Source: Bacillota bacterium (GTDB lineage Bacteria > Bacillota > Clostridia > Christensenellales > Aristaeellaceae). From it: a stretch of DNA of 64,000 bases. Location: contig JAFADG010000047.1 of assembly GCA_023425025.1 (NCBI GenBank), positions 42,297 through 106,296 of the forward strand. The letters are read 5' to 3'. Below, piece by piece: positions 8,213 through 17,399 of the stretch. The position numbers and the translations under genes are program-made. The stretch's first letter is position 1. Every line of letters starts with the position of its first letter. The notes under the pieces were generated by a model, which was not told the DNA's origin, did not search any database, and was given only the letters and a program-made list of their open reading frames with translations.

Positions 8213-9178
8213 ATGGGCAGAAGGTTTTTATTGCTCACCCTGAGCCTGATGTTTGTGCTGACATGCACCCTGGCTGAGGAAGGGCAAAGCCCCTCTTCGC
8301 CGGCTGCAAATACAGCCGTACAGCAGGAAACGGCGGAAGCTGCCGCGGATGCGCAGACGAAGGAAGAACCGTCGTTTGTGGAGCTTTTGCTGTCTGTGGC
8401 CAGCGAGGAAATCGGCTATACCGAAAAGAAAAACGGATACACAAAATATGGTGACTGGTCCGGCGATCCATACGCCCAGTGGTGCGCGGAATTTCTGTGC
8501 TGGTCCGTGGATCAGACCGATCAGCGCTATGGTACGAATCTTTTGAAGGTACAGTATCCCTTATACAGCGGCAGCAATGTGGGCCGCGACTGGTTTATCG
8601 CCCGCGGCCGCTACATTGACAGAAAGGGAGCCATCGATAATTGGGGTCCCCAGTGGTTCCCGGGAAAACAGGCCCCCATGCTCAAAAACGAATACATTCC
8701 CCAGCCGGGAGATTGGATGTACTTCACCTGGCGGGGCGGCAGGGATACCGACCATGTGGCCATGGTGGAGTATACCGATGTGAATGAGGATGGACAAGTC
8801 GTCATTCACACCATCGAGGGAAACAACCCCTCCAAGGTGGCCCGCGGCGAATACCTGCTGACGGACCCGACCATTTTGGGTTACGGCACAGTAAACGATG
8901 TGGCGGAAGTGACCATGCGTTCGGGCAACAAGGGGGAAAAGGTGAAGCAGCTGCAAAGCAGGCTCGCCCAGCTTTCTCTGATCGACCCAAAGGATGCCGA
9001 CGGCGTATTCGGCGCGAAAACGATCAGCGCCCTGCGCACGTTCCAAACGGACTATATGCCGGGAAAAAGGGCAAACGGTATCGCGGATATGGAAACGCAG
9101 TTTGCCATACAGGAAGAAATTGAAAACAGGCTGGATGCCGATCCCGCCAATTGGCTGGTGGCCAGCGACGGCGGTTGA
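8213..9178 (+). CDS. Secreted CHAP-type amidase/peptidase with peptidoglycan-binding domain
   Basis: A 321-residue exported protein. The signal peptide is residues 1-21. The CHAP/NlpC-type papain-like domain spans about 60-230, with catalytic Cys in QWCAEFLCW, His in DTDHVAMVEYT and the downstream EGNNP. The C-terminal peptidoglycan-binding-1 repeat is about 238-295 (VKQLQSRLAQL, DGVFGAKTISALRTFQ). It likely cleaves wall peptides or crosslinks. AAAGGAGGTG lies 7 nt before the ATG. A weak promoter TTGAAA (8159-8164)-18-TAGCAT precedes it. Terminated at 9198-9242. Confidence 0.87.
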   Translation: MGRRFLLLTLSLMFVLTCTLAEEGQSPSSPAANTAVQQETAEAAADAQTKEEPSFVELLLSVASEEIGYTEKKNGYTKYGDWSGDPYAQWCAEFLCWSVDQTDQRYGTNLLKVQYPLYSGSNVGRDWFIARGRYIDRKGAIDNWGPQWFPGKQAPMLKNEYIPQPGDWMYFTWRGGRDTDHVAMVEYTDVNEDGQVVIHTIEGNNPSKVARGEYLLTDPTILGYGTVNDVAEVTMRSGNKGEKVKQLQSRLAQLSLIDPKDADGVFGAKTISALRTFQTDYMPGKRANGIADMETQFAIQEEIENRLDADPANWLVASDGG

Positions 9179-9197
9179 AAAATGTGATAGAAGAAGA

Positions 9198-9242
9198 GGC
9201 TGTCCCAACGCGAAGAAAACGCTGCGGGACAGCCCCTTTTTT
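9198..9242 (+). terminator. Terminator after the CHAP gene
   Basis: 9-bp stem GGCTGTCCC (9198-9206) / GGGACAGCC (9226-9234), followed by CCTTTTTT. It separates the CHAP gene from the convergent aconitase gene. Confidence 0.8.
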
Positions 9243-9251
9243 GTCAGTTTC

Positions 9252-11183
9252 TTAAGCCCCGGTTTCCCTGGTATAGTTCAGCAGTCCGCCGGATAAAAGC
9301 ATACCCCGCTGGCGGGCGGAAAGAGGAAGCGTAACCTGAAATTCGATTCCCTTTGTTTCATTGACAAGGGTGAATGCTTCCGCTCCGCTTTCGAGCTGTT
9401 TTCTGGCATTGGGGAAAGTGATCACATCCCCCTGGCCGATTTTTTCATAATCGGCGGCATCCAAAAACGTCAGCGGCAAAATGCCGTTGTTAATGAGGTT
9501 ATCCTTGTGGATGCGGGCAAAGGAGGCGGCGATAATGCCTTTTACCTTCAGGTACAGGGGCGCCAGGGCCGCGTGTTCCCGGCTGGAGCCCTGGCCGTAG
9601 TTCTGCCCGGCCACCAAAAAGCCGCCGCCCTGTGCCTTGGCCCGGGCCGGGAAATCGGCGTCCACGGGGGTCAGGCAATAGTCCGAAAGATAGGGAATGT
9701 TGCTGCGGTAGGGCAGCAGCTTGGCGTTGGAGGGCATGATGTGGTCGGTGGTAATGTTGTCCTCCATCTTTAAGAGCACCGGCCCCGACAAGGTTTGCGC
9801 CAGGGGAACATTCACGGGGAAGGGGTGGATGTTGGGGCCGCGGACCACGTGAGCCGTATCCTCTTTTCCAGCTTCAACGGGAGGCAGTATCAAATTGTCG
9901 TTGATCATAAACGCTTCCGGCGTGGGGATATCCAGGCTGGCTTCCAGGGTTCTGGGGTCGGTCAGCACACCGGTGACGGCGGTGGCCGCCGCCACCTCGC
10001 AGCTTGTCAAATACACCTTGGCGCTTTTTGTTCCGGAGCGGGCATAGAAATTGCGGTTGTTGGTGCGCACGCTGACGGCGTCGCTGGAAGGGCTTTGGCC
10101 CATGCCAATGCAGGGGCCGCAGGCGCACTCCAGTATGCGGGCGCCGGCGGCGATCAGGTCAGCCAGCGCGCCGTTTTGCGCCAGCATATGGAGTACTTGC
10201 TTGCTGCCGGGGGAAATGACCAACGACACGTCCGGGTGCACGGTTTTACCTTTCAGTATGGCGGCAACACGCATCATATCCAGGTAGCTGGAATTGGTGC
10301 AGGAGCCGATGCAGACTTGGTCCACCCTGATGGGGCCGATCTCGCGGATCTTGGCCACGTTGTCGGGCATATGGGGCTGTGCGGCCAGGGGCTCCAATTG
10401 ATAAAGATCGATGATCAGCGTTTCCTCATACGCGGCGTCTTTATCGGCGGACAGGGGGAGATACTCCTGCTCCCGGCCCTGGGCTTTCAAAAAAGCCTTA
10501 GTCACCTCGTCGCTTGGGAAAATGGAAGTGGTTGCGCCCAGTTCCGCGCCCATGTTGGCGATGGTGGCGCGCTCCGGCACGGAAAGGGTTTTTACGCCCT
10601 CGCCCGTGTATTCCATCACCCGGCCTACACCGCCCTTGACGGATAAGCGGCGCAGCACTTCCAGTATGATGTCCTTGGCGGCCACAAAGGGCCGCAGGGA
10701 GCCTGCCAACTGCACATTCACCACCTTGGGGCAATGCAGGTGGTACGCGCCGCCGCCCATGGCCACCGCCACGTCCAGGCCGCCCGCGCCGATGGCGAGC
10801 ATGCCCATGCCGCCGCAGGTGGGGGTGTGGCTGTCGCTGCCCAGCAGCGTCTGGCCGGGGATGGAGAAACGCTCCAGATGCACCTGGTGACAGATGCCGT
10901 TGCCGGGCTTGGAGCAGTATATGCCATGCTTTTTTGCCACGGTCTGTATGTATTTGTGATCATCGGCGTTTTCAAAGCCGGTTTGCAGCGTGTTATGGTC
11001 GATATACGCCACGGATTTTTTGGTGCGCACCCGTTTTACGCCCATGGCCTCGAACTGCAGGTACGCCATTGTGCCTGTGGAATCCTGGGTGAGCGTCTGG
11101 TCGATTTTGATAGCGATCTCTCCGCCCGGCACAAGCTCGCCGGATACAAGGTGATCCGCCAGGATTTTCTGGGTCAGGTTCAT
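9252..11183 (-). CDS. acn: Aconitate hydratase (Aquifex/mitochondrial-like single-chain type)
   Basis: Interconverts citrate and isocitrate via aconitate with a [4Fe-4S] cluster. The start MNLTQKILADHLV at 11183 follows GGAGGG; a longer frame adds 22 residues without a ribosome site. The 643 residues contain GSDSHTPTCGGMGMLAIGAG, the cluster ligands in IGSCTNSSYLD and ECACGPCIGMGQSP, and the swivel-domain NYGQGSSREHAAL. Length and motif order fit the ~640-residue bacterial aconitase group near LeuC/homoaconitase. No citrate synthase or isocitrate dehydrogenase is adjacent, so it appears to be a stand-alone gene, perhaps for glutamate synthesis. Confidence 0.93.
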   Translation of the reverse strand: MNLTQKILADHLVSGELVPGGEIAIKIDQTLTQDSTGTMAYLQFEAMGVKRVRTKKSVAYIDHNTLQTGFENADDHKYIQTVAKKHGIYCSKPGNGICHQVHLERFSIPGQTLLGSDSHTPTCGGMGMLAIGAGGLDVAVAMGGGAYHLHCPKVVNVQLAGSLRPFVAAKDIILEVLRRLSVKGGVGRVMEYTGEGVKTLSVPERATIANMGAELGATTSIFPSDEVTKAFLKAQGREQEYLPLSADKDAAYEETLIIDLYQLEPLAAQPHMPDNVAKIREIGPIRVDQVCIGSCTNSSYLDMMRVAAILKGKTVHPDVSLVISPGSKQVLHMLAQNGALADLIAAGARILECACGPCIGMGQSPSSDAVSVRTNNRNFYARSGTKSAKVYLTSCEVAAATAVTGVLTDPRTLEASLDIPTPEAFMINDNLILPPVEAGKEDTAHVVRGPNIHPFPVNVPLAQTLSGPVLLKMEDNITTDHIMPSNAKLLPYRSNIPYLSDYCLTPVDADFPARAKAQGGGFLVAGQNYGQGSSREHAALAPLYLKVKGIIAASFARIHKDNLINNGILPLTFLDAADYEKIGQGDVITFPNARKQLESGAEAFTLVNETKGIEFQVTLPLSARQRGMLLSGGLLNYTRETGA

Positions 11184-11485
11184 AATGCCCTCCATTGCGC
11201 ATTCTGAATGTTTTTTGGATACAAAAAGGAATGGTTGCAGTATACGCAAAGCAAGGCCCCCGTGTCAAGGCGTGTACGTCAAAAATGCAGGAAAGAAACA
11301 TGGAAAATGCAGGGAGGAATGCGTTTCCTCCTGTTGCGAAATGACCGGCCGGCATGTATACTGTATGGGTATTTGTCTTTTCCTGCAAGGCTTCCATCCG
11401 GAGCGCACAGAAACGAAGCCATGCGCTTTAAGGTCGGGGAAAGCATGGGCATCTGCACTTTAATGAAAGAAAAGGGACCGTACTG

Positions 11486-12136
11486 ATGCAAAAACCAACG
11501 CCCAGGGATCTGTTCGGGTATGTAGTAGGTATCCTGATGGTGGCCTTCGGCATGGCCCTGTACGCCAAAAGCGCCATGGGGACCGCCGTTATCTCTTCCC
11601 TCGCCTATGTGCTCAGCGGCAAGTTGACCCTGTTCAGCTTCGGTGTCTGGACCTATTTGGTTCAGGGGCTGGTGGTGCTGGCCATGATCGTCATCATCCG
11701 CAGGGTTCAGGCGGATTACCTGTTTTCCTTTGCTTCCTCCGTCATGGCTGGGTATCTGATCGACTTCTTTTTGTACTGCTTACAGGATGTTCCGGTGCAG
11801 GCGCTGCATATGCGCGTATTTTTGTATGCTGCCGCCTATGTGATTTTGACCGTTGGCGTCGGTGCGCTGATGCTGACAAGGCTGCCCATACCGCCCTTTG
11901 ACCTTTTCCTGCGGGAGGTCAGCCGGCACAAGAACATCAGCATCCAAACGGTCAAGCTGCGGTTGGATATGATCGTTTTGTCCATCGGCCTTGTTTTGTC
12001 GCTTGTGATGTATGGCGGCCTGGAAGGCATTGGCATCGGCACCTTTGTGGCGGCTCTCACCAACGGGCCGACCATACAGTGGATGCACAGGCGATGGGTA
12101 CGCATTTTGGAAACCGTACCCGCATTGCGAGCATAA
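11486..12136 (+). CDS. YczE/YitT-like integral membrane protein (DUF6198-like)
   Basis: A 216-residue membrane protein with about five hydrophobic segments (around residues 8-28, 52-72, 78-97, 108-128, 158-180). The opening VGILMVAFGMALYAKSAMGT and the loop LPIPPFDLFLREVSR are characteristic of the YczE group of small membrane proteins of unknown function. The 300 bp between it and aconitase hold no further gene that I can support. It is convergent with the glycerol-1-phosphate dehydrogenase gene, only 10 bp apart, with no obvious terminator. Confidence 0.75.
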   Translation: MQKPTPRDLFGYVVGILMVAFGMALYAKSAMGTAVISSLAYVLSGKLTLFSFGVWTYLVQGLVVLAMIVIIRRVQADYLFSFASSVMAGYLIDFFLYCLQDVPVQALHMRVFLYAAAYVILTVGVGALMLTRLPIPPFDLFLREVSRHKNISIQTVKLRLDMIVLSIGLVLSLVMYGGLEGIGIGTFVAALTNGPTIQWMHRRWVRILETVPALRA

Positions 12137-12146
12137 ACACGAATGC

Positions 12147-13514
12147 CTAAAACGCATCCGGCAGCGGATAATCGTGCAAATACTCCTCCATCAGCCCGCA
12201 TTCGTCGATGAGCTTGAACAGCGTATACCGGGTGCGGTAATCCTTGGCGGAGTGCATGGATACGTTCAAAAGCGGTTCATCCACATGAAGCTCCGCAGGC
12301 GTCATCGGCGCGCCCAGCGTCTTCATGGCGCCTTGTATCTTTTCAAGAGGCGGCAGGGCGTAAATGACCTCCCGTATTTGCGCAAAATGCCCGCGGGCTG
12401 CTTCGATTCTGCGCAGCTGCTCCTCCCAGGTCAAAAAGTCGCCCGGGTTATCTTTGATGATAGCGTTTGCGGCTTCCTCCCCATAGGCGAAGCGGAGCCA
12501 TCTGATCCGCTCTTCCCGGCTTATACGCCGGGATTTTATTTTCTCAAGGTCCAGCCGGCCTAGGTCTTCTTTTGCAAAGCGCAGGAACAGGGGCCAGCAT
12601 AAAAGCGTGGCCACGCCCACCGACGCGCCGTGGGCCGGGGGATGGCTGCCCCGCTGCAATTGCATCATTTCCCAATAGTGGGCAATGTTGTGCTCCACCG
12701 AGGCCACGGCCCTGGTATGGCCCACAATCATGATGGTCACGCCGGCCAGGAGCAGGGCCTCGATCAGTATGCGGATGCCCTTTTCCGTCCGCCGCGAAAT
12801 TTCATCCGCATTTTCCAGCAGATTGTTCACCGCGTCCAGCACGATTTGGCCGCATACGGGGCAGTAGGCTTCGCCGTTGATGATACTGCCGATCATCCAG
12901 TCCGCCTTGGCAATGAACTTTCCCAGCACATCGCCCACGCCGGACTGTACCATGGAAAGGGGGGCGGTGCGCAATATGTCAATATCGCAGACGATGATCT
13001 CCGGGCAGACCCCGGCCCTGTGGATCTTGACGCCCCGAAGCAGCAGCGGCGCCACCACCGAGGTGTATCCGTCCATGGATGGGGCGGTGCCCACGCACAC
13101 AAAAGGCAGTTTTGTCCTGGTGGCATTCACCCGCACCGTATCGGTGATGGAGCCGGAACCTACGCTTACAAGGAACTGGGTTTCCGGCTGAATGGACAAA
13201 AGCACCTCGCCGCAGGCCCGTTCATCCGGATCCATGGCGTGCTCTCTTTTGATTATGCAGGGGATCACGGAAAAGCCCGCTTCCGTCAGCGCCCGCTCCA
13301 CATCCCGCCCGGCGATTTCGTAGGTGATATTGTCGGCCGCCAGCACGCAATGGGTGCCAAGGCTCCGGGCGCGGATATATTCGGGGATGTTTTGCACAAG
13401 GCCGTTTCCCACATAAATATCCTGAGCGGGCATGTGGTGCTCCAAAGGACAGCCGCAGGTGAGGCCGGTCAGATGAAGCTTGTGTGATGCGTCGTATCCG
13501 ATAGTCACAGGCAT
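12147..13514 (-). CDS. egsA: sn-Glycerol-1-phosphate dehydrogenase (AraM/EgsA type)
   Basis: NAD(P)H-dependent reduction of dihydroxyacetone phosphate to sn-glycerol-1-phosphate, the enantiomer used in archaeal lipids; bacterial members (AraM) are nickel- or zinc-dependent and feed heptaprenyl-glycerol synthesis in Bacillus. The 455 residues show the iron-containing-dehydrogenase fold: GSGSITDTVRVNATRTKLPF (nucleotide binding), VCVGTAPSMDGYTS, GVGDVLGKFIAKADW (metal Asp) and SVEHNIAHYWEM plus PPAHGASVGVATLL (metal His). The C-terminal ~100 residues are helical. It is a single gene; the substrate is inferred from family membership. Confidence 0.88.
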   Translation of the reverse strand: MPVTIGYDASHKLHLTGLTCGCPLEHHMPAQDIYVGNGLVQNIPEYIRARSLGTHCVLAADNITYEIAGRDVERALTEAGFSVIPCIIKREHAMDPDERACGEVLLSIQPETQFLVSVGSGSITDTVRVNATRTKLPFVCVGTAPSMDGYTSVVAPLLLRGVKIHRAGVCPEIIVCDIDILRTAPLSMVQSGVGDVLGKFIAKADWMIGSIINGEAYCPVCGQIVLDAVNNLLENADEISRRTEKGIRILIEALLLAGVTIMIVGHTRAVASVEHNIAHYWEMMQLQRGSHPPAHGASVGVATLLCWPLFLRFAKEDLGRLDLEKIKSRRISREERIRWLRFAYGEEAANAIIKDNPGDFLTWEEQLRRIEAARGHFAQIREVIYALPPLEKIQGAMKTLGAPMTPAELHVDEPLLNVSMHSAKDYRTRYTLFKLIDECGLMEEYLHDYPLPDAF

Positions 13515-13758
13515 AGATGTATCTCCTTGTTGAACGGATCATGGATTGGTTTTTAGCGCAAGGATTGGATGCTTGTTCATTCGCCCAGGGGCAGGCAGAT
13601 TCCTGCCCCGAGGAAGGAGAATCAACACGCCGTGCCGTTTGAGGCGCCTGGTTGCTTTATGCATCCAGGGCCGCATGCGGGGAACAAAACACAAAACAGA
13701 ACGGCGCGAATAGTATGAAGCGGAGGGGGTCTCCAAATATATGTAAGGTGATGTCTTT
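13515..13758. other. Divergent intergenic region with a hairpin
   Basis: Between egsA and the next gene there is one clear structure, GGGGCAGG (13588-13595) / CCTGCCCC (13602-13609), with no T-run on either side. It may be regulatory. No other gene or RNA is supported. Confidence 0.4.
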
Positions 13759-14313
13759 ATGATCGCAGATAAATGCAACGGGTACTACCCCGCTATGGGA
13801 TACGACAACAACGGCTACACGGAATCCTGCACCGATATGGTGGCCCAAGGCGATGCGTACGGAAAGTGGCAAAAGCCAGTCTGTGACCGGCAGGTCGCCC
13901 TGAACGCTTCCTCAGGCGGTGCCGGCCCCCTGCCCATTGTTACCACGCTGCTGTCCAGCCCAATCAGTGTGGTATCCACTGCCATTGATACAGCAGAAAT
14001 GGGCAATACAAATAACCTGCTGACCTTCACCAGTAACATCAGCCTGCCCCTTGGAATTTCTGTGACGCTGAACTTCCAGGTCCAGCGCGTATACAACAAC
14101 GGTTCTCCCCTGAACATTGGCAGCACCTATACCTTCTCGACTACGGTAGTCGTTTTGGAATCCGAGGCCTTCAGCTTCCAATACTTTGATGCAAACGTTC
14201 CGGAGGGTTATTACACGTATTCGGTGAACCTGTCGACCAACTCCATCATCGACGTTACGCCGGGCGCAACCATCAACAACGCCGTATTGAGCGTGCTGGC
14301 TGTTGCGGTTTAA
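13759..14313 (+). CDS. DUF4489-like beta-rich protein
   Basis: A 184-residue protein without a signal peptide, membrane segment or catalytic motif. From about residue 50 it is rich in short beta-prone stretches and in Thr/Ser/Asn (PLPIVTTLLSSPISVVST, YTFSTTVVVLESEAFSFQYF, INNAVLSVLAVAV), the composition of the DUF4489 family found in Clostridia. The N-terminus contains three Cys (residues 6, 24 and 42). Similar beta-sandwich proteins occur on spore or cell surfaces, but no function can be assigned here. TAAGGTG lies 9 nt before the ATG. Confidence 0.6.
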   Translation: MIADKCNGYYPAMGYDNNGYTESCTDMVAQGDAYGKWQKPVCDRQVALNASSGGAGPLPIVTTLLSSPISVVSTAIDTAEMGNTNNLLTFTSNISLPLGISVTLNFQVQRVYNNGSPLNIGSTYTFSTTVVVLESEAFSFQYFDANVPEGYYTYSVNLSTNSIIDVTPGATINNAVLSVLAVAV

Positions 14314-14352
14314 TATCACCGGACATGAGGCTGGGGAAAAACCAAAAAGCAG

Positions 14353-14379
14353 CAGGGACAGCCCAAACGGCTGTCCCTG
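14353..14379 (-). terminator. Terminator of the VOC-family gene
   Basis: 11-bp perfect stem (14353-14363 with 14369-14379) and a 5-nt loop. On the minus strand it is followed by CTTTTTGGTTTTTC. Confidence 0.75.
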
Positions 14380-14404
14380 TCTATGCCACGGCAGATATTG
14401 CGGC

Positions 14405-14905
14405 TTACGCCTCATACACCTTGCGCAATTCGTTTACATCCAGCTTTTTCATTTGCAGCATGGCTTCCATCAGCAGCTCGGCTTTTTCCCCCTCGGCTTT
14501 TTCCATCAAATCATTGAATTCAACGGGTATGACCTGCCAGGATACGCCAAACTTGTCCTTGAGCCAGCCGCACTGCTGCGCGTCGGGGTCTCCGCCGGCT
14601 GACAGCTTGTCCCAGTAGTAATCGGCTTCCTCCTGGGTATCGCAGTTGACAATGAAGGAGACCGCCTCGCTGAACTGAAATACGGGGCCGCCGTTGAGCG
14701 CCAGAAAATCCTGCCCGTCCAGTGTAAACGCCACGGTCATCACCGTGCCTTCCTCCATGCCGTGTATCTCGTGGCCGGCTTTGCCGTAGCGCATGATGCT
14801 GCCAATGGCGGAACTTGGGAAAATGGAGGTATAGTAGCGGGCCGCTTCCTCGGCGCGTGTATCGAACCAAAGGTTGGGAACAATTCTTGCGATTTTGCTT
14901 GCCAT
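14405..14905 (-). CDS. VOC family protein, PhnB/3-demethylubiquinone methyltransferase-like
   Basis: A 166-residue vicinal-oxygen-chelate-fold protein. The pattern IVPNLWFDTRAEEAARYYTS, then VAFTLDGQDFLALNGGP, then FGVSWQVIPVE matches the PhnB-like (PF06983) group, whose members are often annotated as demethylubiquinone methyltransferase but are mostly uncharacterised. GGAGCAGT lies before the start. It is divergent from corA, with about 240 bp between them. Confidence 0.85.
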   Translation of the reverse strand: MASKIARIVPNLWFDTRAEEAARYYTSIFPSSAIGSIMRYGKAGHEIHGMEEGTVMTVAFTLDGQDFLALNGGPVFQFSEAVSFIVNCDTQEEADYYWDKLSAGGDPDAQQCGWLKDKFGVSWQVIPVEFNDLMEKAEGEKAELLMEAMLQMKKLDVNELRKVYEA

Positions 14906-15144
14906 TTTTACTGCTCCTTTTCATGCCTGCCCTTGGACAGGCATGCGTGCTTGAAACGAAAGCCTTCTCCCTTTATTTATACCACAGCGAAGGCGGGATA
15001 AAACAAAAGGGGACGGAAGAAGGGACCTTCCTCCATAAAGGAGCAGGCGGGAACTGTTTGGCGGGAAAGGAATTCGTAAAGCATCATCGAATGTATGTGC
15101 AGATGCGGCGGCAATTTAAGGCCTGCCGGGATGGAGGCATTGTC

Positions 15145-16158
15145 ATGGAGGGGGAGCAAAACAGCGCCGGCTGCACGGCGTTTGATGTCATCGAGTATGA
15201 CGCCAAGGATGTACAAGCCTATACGGTGGAGGCGGCTGACAGGGAAGCAGTGAAGCGGCTTTGCGACATCCCCGCCGGCCGCGTGCGCTGGATCAACGCC
15301 GACGGGCAATGCGCCCAGGAATTGCTGGACACACTGGGGGAGGCTTTTCATATCCATCCCCTGGTGATCAAAAACATACAAAACGTAAGCCAGCGGGCGA
15401 AAATTGAGGTCTATCCCGATGTGCTGTATATCGTGGCCAAGATGATCTACTTTTTGGATGAGGAGCTGGTGGTGGAACACATAAGCTTTCTGCTGGGGGA
15501 GCGTTTTGTGATCACCCTTGGGGAAGCCAAGGGCGATGTGTTTGACACCATCCGCGGCTGGATCCATAGCGAAGGCGCCCATGTGCGCAAGCACGGGGCC
15601 GATTATTTGATGTACCTTTTGCTGGACGCGATTGCGGAAGGCTATTTTGACGTACTGGAAACCCTGAACGAAAGGATCGACGATCTGGAGGAGCAGGTGA
15701 TTGCCGATACCTCCCAGGAGCATTTGCAAACCATACGCGATATCAAAAAATCGCTGCTGCTGGTCAACAGGTGCATCTGGCCGCTGCGGGATGTGGCATC
15801 GCTGCTGGGCAAGGAATCCATGCGTTTGATCCAGCCGGCGACGGAGCCGTACCTGCGGGATGTGTACAACCATATCGTGCAGGCCATCGACTCTACGGAA
15901 ACCAGTCGGGAGCTGCTGTCCAGCCTGACCGATCTGCACATTTCCAACACCAGCTACAAGCTCAATGAGATCATGAAGGTGCTGACCATCATCTCCACCA
16001 TCTTCATCCCCCTGACCTTCATCGCCGGGGTCTACGGCATGAACTTTCATTACATGCCGGAGCTTTCCTGGCCCCTGGGGTATGGCCTTGTCTTAATGGT
16101 GATGCTCGCCATCGCGGGCTGCATGGTCTATTACTTCAAAAGGAAAAAGTGGTTCTAG
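15145..16158 (+). CDS. corA: CorA family magnesium/cobalt channel
   Basis: Divalent cation channel of the inner membrane. The start chosen is ATG 15145, 7 nt after GGAGG, giving 337 residues (MEGEQNSAG); the frame is open further upstream but has no ribosome site and overlaps the VOC promoter region. A large cytosolic domain (residues 1-270) ends in long helices (LNERIDDLEEQVIADTS, EIMKVLTIISTIFIPLTFI), followed by the signature YGMNF and a second membrane helix ending in a basic tail (YYFKRKKWF). Its last 4 bp overlap the convergent gene at 16155. Confidence 0.93.
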   Translation: MEGEQNSAGCTAFDVIEYDAKDVQAYTVEAADREAVKRLCDIPAGRVRWINADGQCAQELLDTLGEAFHIHPLVIKNIQNVSQRAKIEVYPDVLYIVAKMIYFLDEELVVEHISFLLGERFVITLGEAKGDVFDTIRGWIHSEGAHVRKHGADYLMYLLLDAIAEGYFDVLETLNERIDDLEEQVIADTSQEHLQTIRDIKKSLLLVNRCIWPLRDVASLLGKESMRLIQPATEPYLRDVYNHIVQAIDSTETSRELLSSLTDLHISNTSYKLNEIMKVLTIISTIFIPLTFIAGVYGMNFHYMPELSWPLGYGLVLMVMLAIAGCMVYYFKRKKWF

Positions 16159-17297
16159 GATGGGCTGTCCTTTACGACCGCGGCAATGGCATTGATGAGC
16201 TTACGGGCGTCGGCAAAGCCGGATGCGCTCATTGTAAACTTCAGCTTGCCGTGGCAGGCCATTTTCGCCTTGCCTTCGAATGCATACCGGGTTCTGGCCA
16301 GGCATCCTGGATAGCAGCCTACGCAATCATCCAGACGCAAAAACATGCGCGCGGCAAACGCAGGATCGGCCTCATTTAGATAATTCAGCGTATCCTCCAT
16401 GCGGTCGGCCTTCCGGTGCCATGTTTCCGGCTTGCCGTTGGTAATGATGTACCACTGCAGGGAATGGTCGAACAGGTCGTTGCTCAAATAGACGGCATAG
16501 GAAAAGCCATATTCCGATGCCACATAGGTGATTTTGTTGCCGTTCTTCTCCAGCTGCCGTTTGAACTTGAATACCTTCAGGGATTTCAAATACCCGTCCA
16601 TGGCTTTGATTTCTTCCTGAATAGGAAGGGGCAGGCTGGAAATGCAGTTTTCAAAGGTGGGCTTTTCACCGGCCGGAACGGCCTCGTTCCTGGTCAGCGC
16701 CGGCGGAAGCTCCGCATCCGTATGTACGATGCCGCAGGTATCGTCATACTCCGTGACGGTGACGGATTGCAGGCACAGGTTCGTAAGCTTGTCGCAGGCG
16801 ATTTTCAGCTCGAACCCTTCGCCGCCGGGACTGTTGCTTTCCTTGAAAAGCGGCGACTTCATGTACCGTTCCTTTTGGGAATGGTAGCGCTCCCGGCCGT
16901 TTATCAGCACCTGCATTTCCTTGAAATCATACAAAAGGGAGATATCGGTGAGGGTATCCATTGCCATCCGGTTGTCAAAAAAGATCGTCTTTCTGGCGGG
17001 GGATACGATATCGTCTATGCGGCGGTTGTCTGACCACATGGTGCCGAAATTGACATGGCCCTTTCCCAAAAGAACATACAGGCCCGGGGCGTCTATTTTG
17101 GCTGTGAGGTCAATACGCAGCGGCAGGCGGTAGGTGCCCGGCGCTTGTATATAAGATTGTATGGACAAATGCTCCGCGTCAAACCGCTGGGTGGGTATGG
17201 CCCGCCCGGTGGATACAAGCAAAAGCGGTTCACGGTATTCCATGTGGGCATGGCCTTTTGGCAAAAAGCTGTTTGGGTCCAGGCTGTGCTTTTTCAT
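16155..17297 (-). CDS. Conserved hypothetical protein with a C-terminal Cys motif
   Basis: A 380-residue soluble protein, no signal peptide. Residues ~1-190 are beta-rich (YRLPLRIDLTAKIDAPGLYV, MDTLTDISLLYDFKEMQVLI) and may form a carbohydrate-binding or lectin-like fold, which is a guess. Residues ~240-380 hold the most conserved-looking block: YVASEYGFSYAVYLSNDLF, WYIITNGKPETWHRK and DDCVGCYPGCLARTRY with a further MACHGKL. The clustered cysteines suggest metal binding or a redox role. It lies beside a V4R-like Cys protein (17400-18146) and an AraC/GyrI regulator on the same strand. Function unknown. Confidence 0.72.
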   Translation of the reverse strand: MKKHSLDPNSFLPKGHAHMEYREPLLLVSTGRAIPTQRFDAEHLSIQSYIQAPGTYRLPLRIDLTAKIDAPGLYVLLGKGHVNFGTMWSDNRRIDDIVSPARKTIFFDNRMAMDTLTDISLLYDFKEMQVLINGRERYHSQKERYMKSPLFKESNSPGGEGFELKIACDKLTNLCLQSVTVTEYDDTCGIVHTDAELPPALTRNEAVPAGEKPTFENCISSLPLPIQEEIKAMDGYLKSLKVFKFKRQLEKNGNKITYVASEYGFSYAVYLSNDLFDHSLQWYIITNGKPETWHRKADRMEDTLNYLNEADPAFAARMFLRLDDCVGCYPGCLARTRYAFEGKAKMACHGKLKFTMSASGFADARKLINAIAAVVKDSPS

Positions 17298-17399
17298 TTG
17301 TATTCCTCCGGAACGGAAACCTACGCTGCGTGTGGATTATTATACCATATGCCGCCTTGCAAATCGACGCCGGTGCGTACCTCTGAAATAGCAAGGGCA

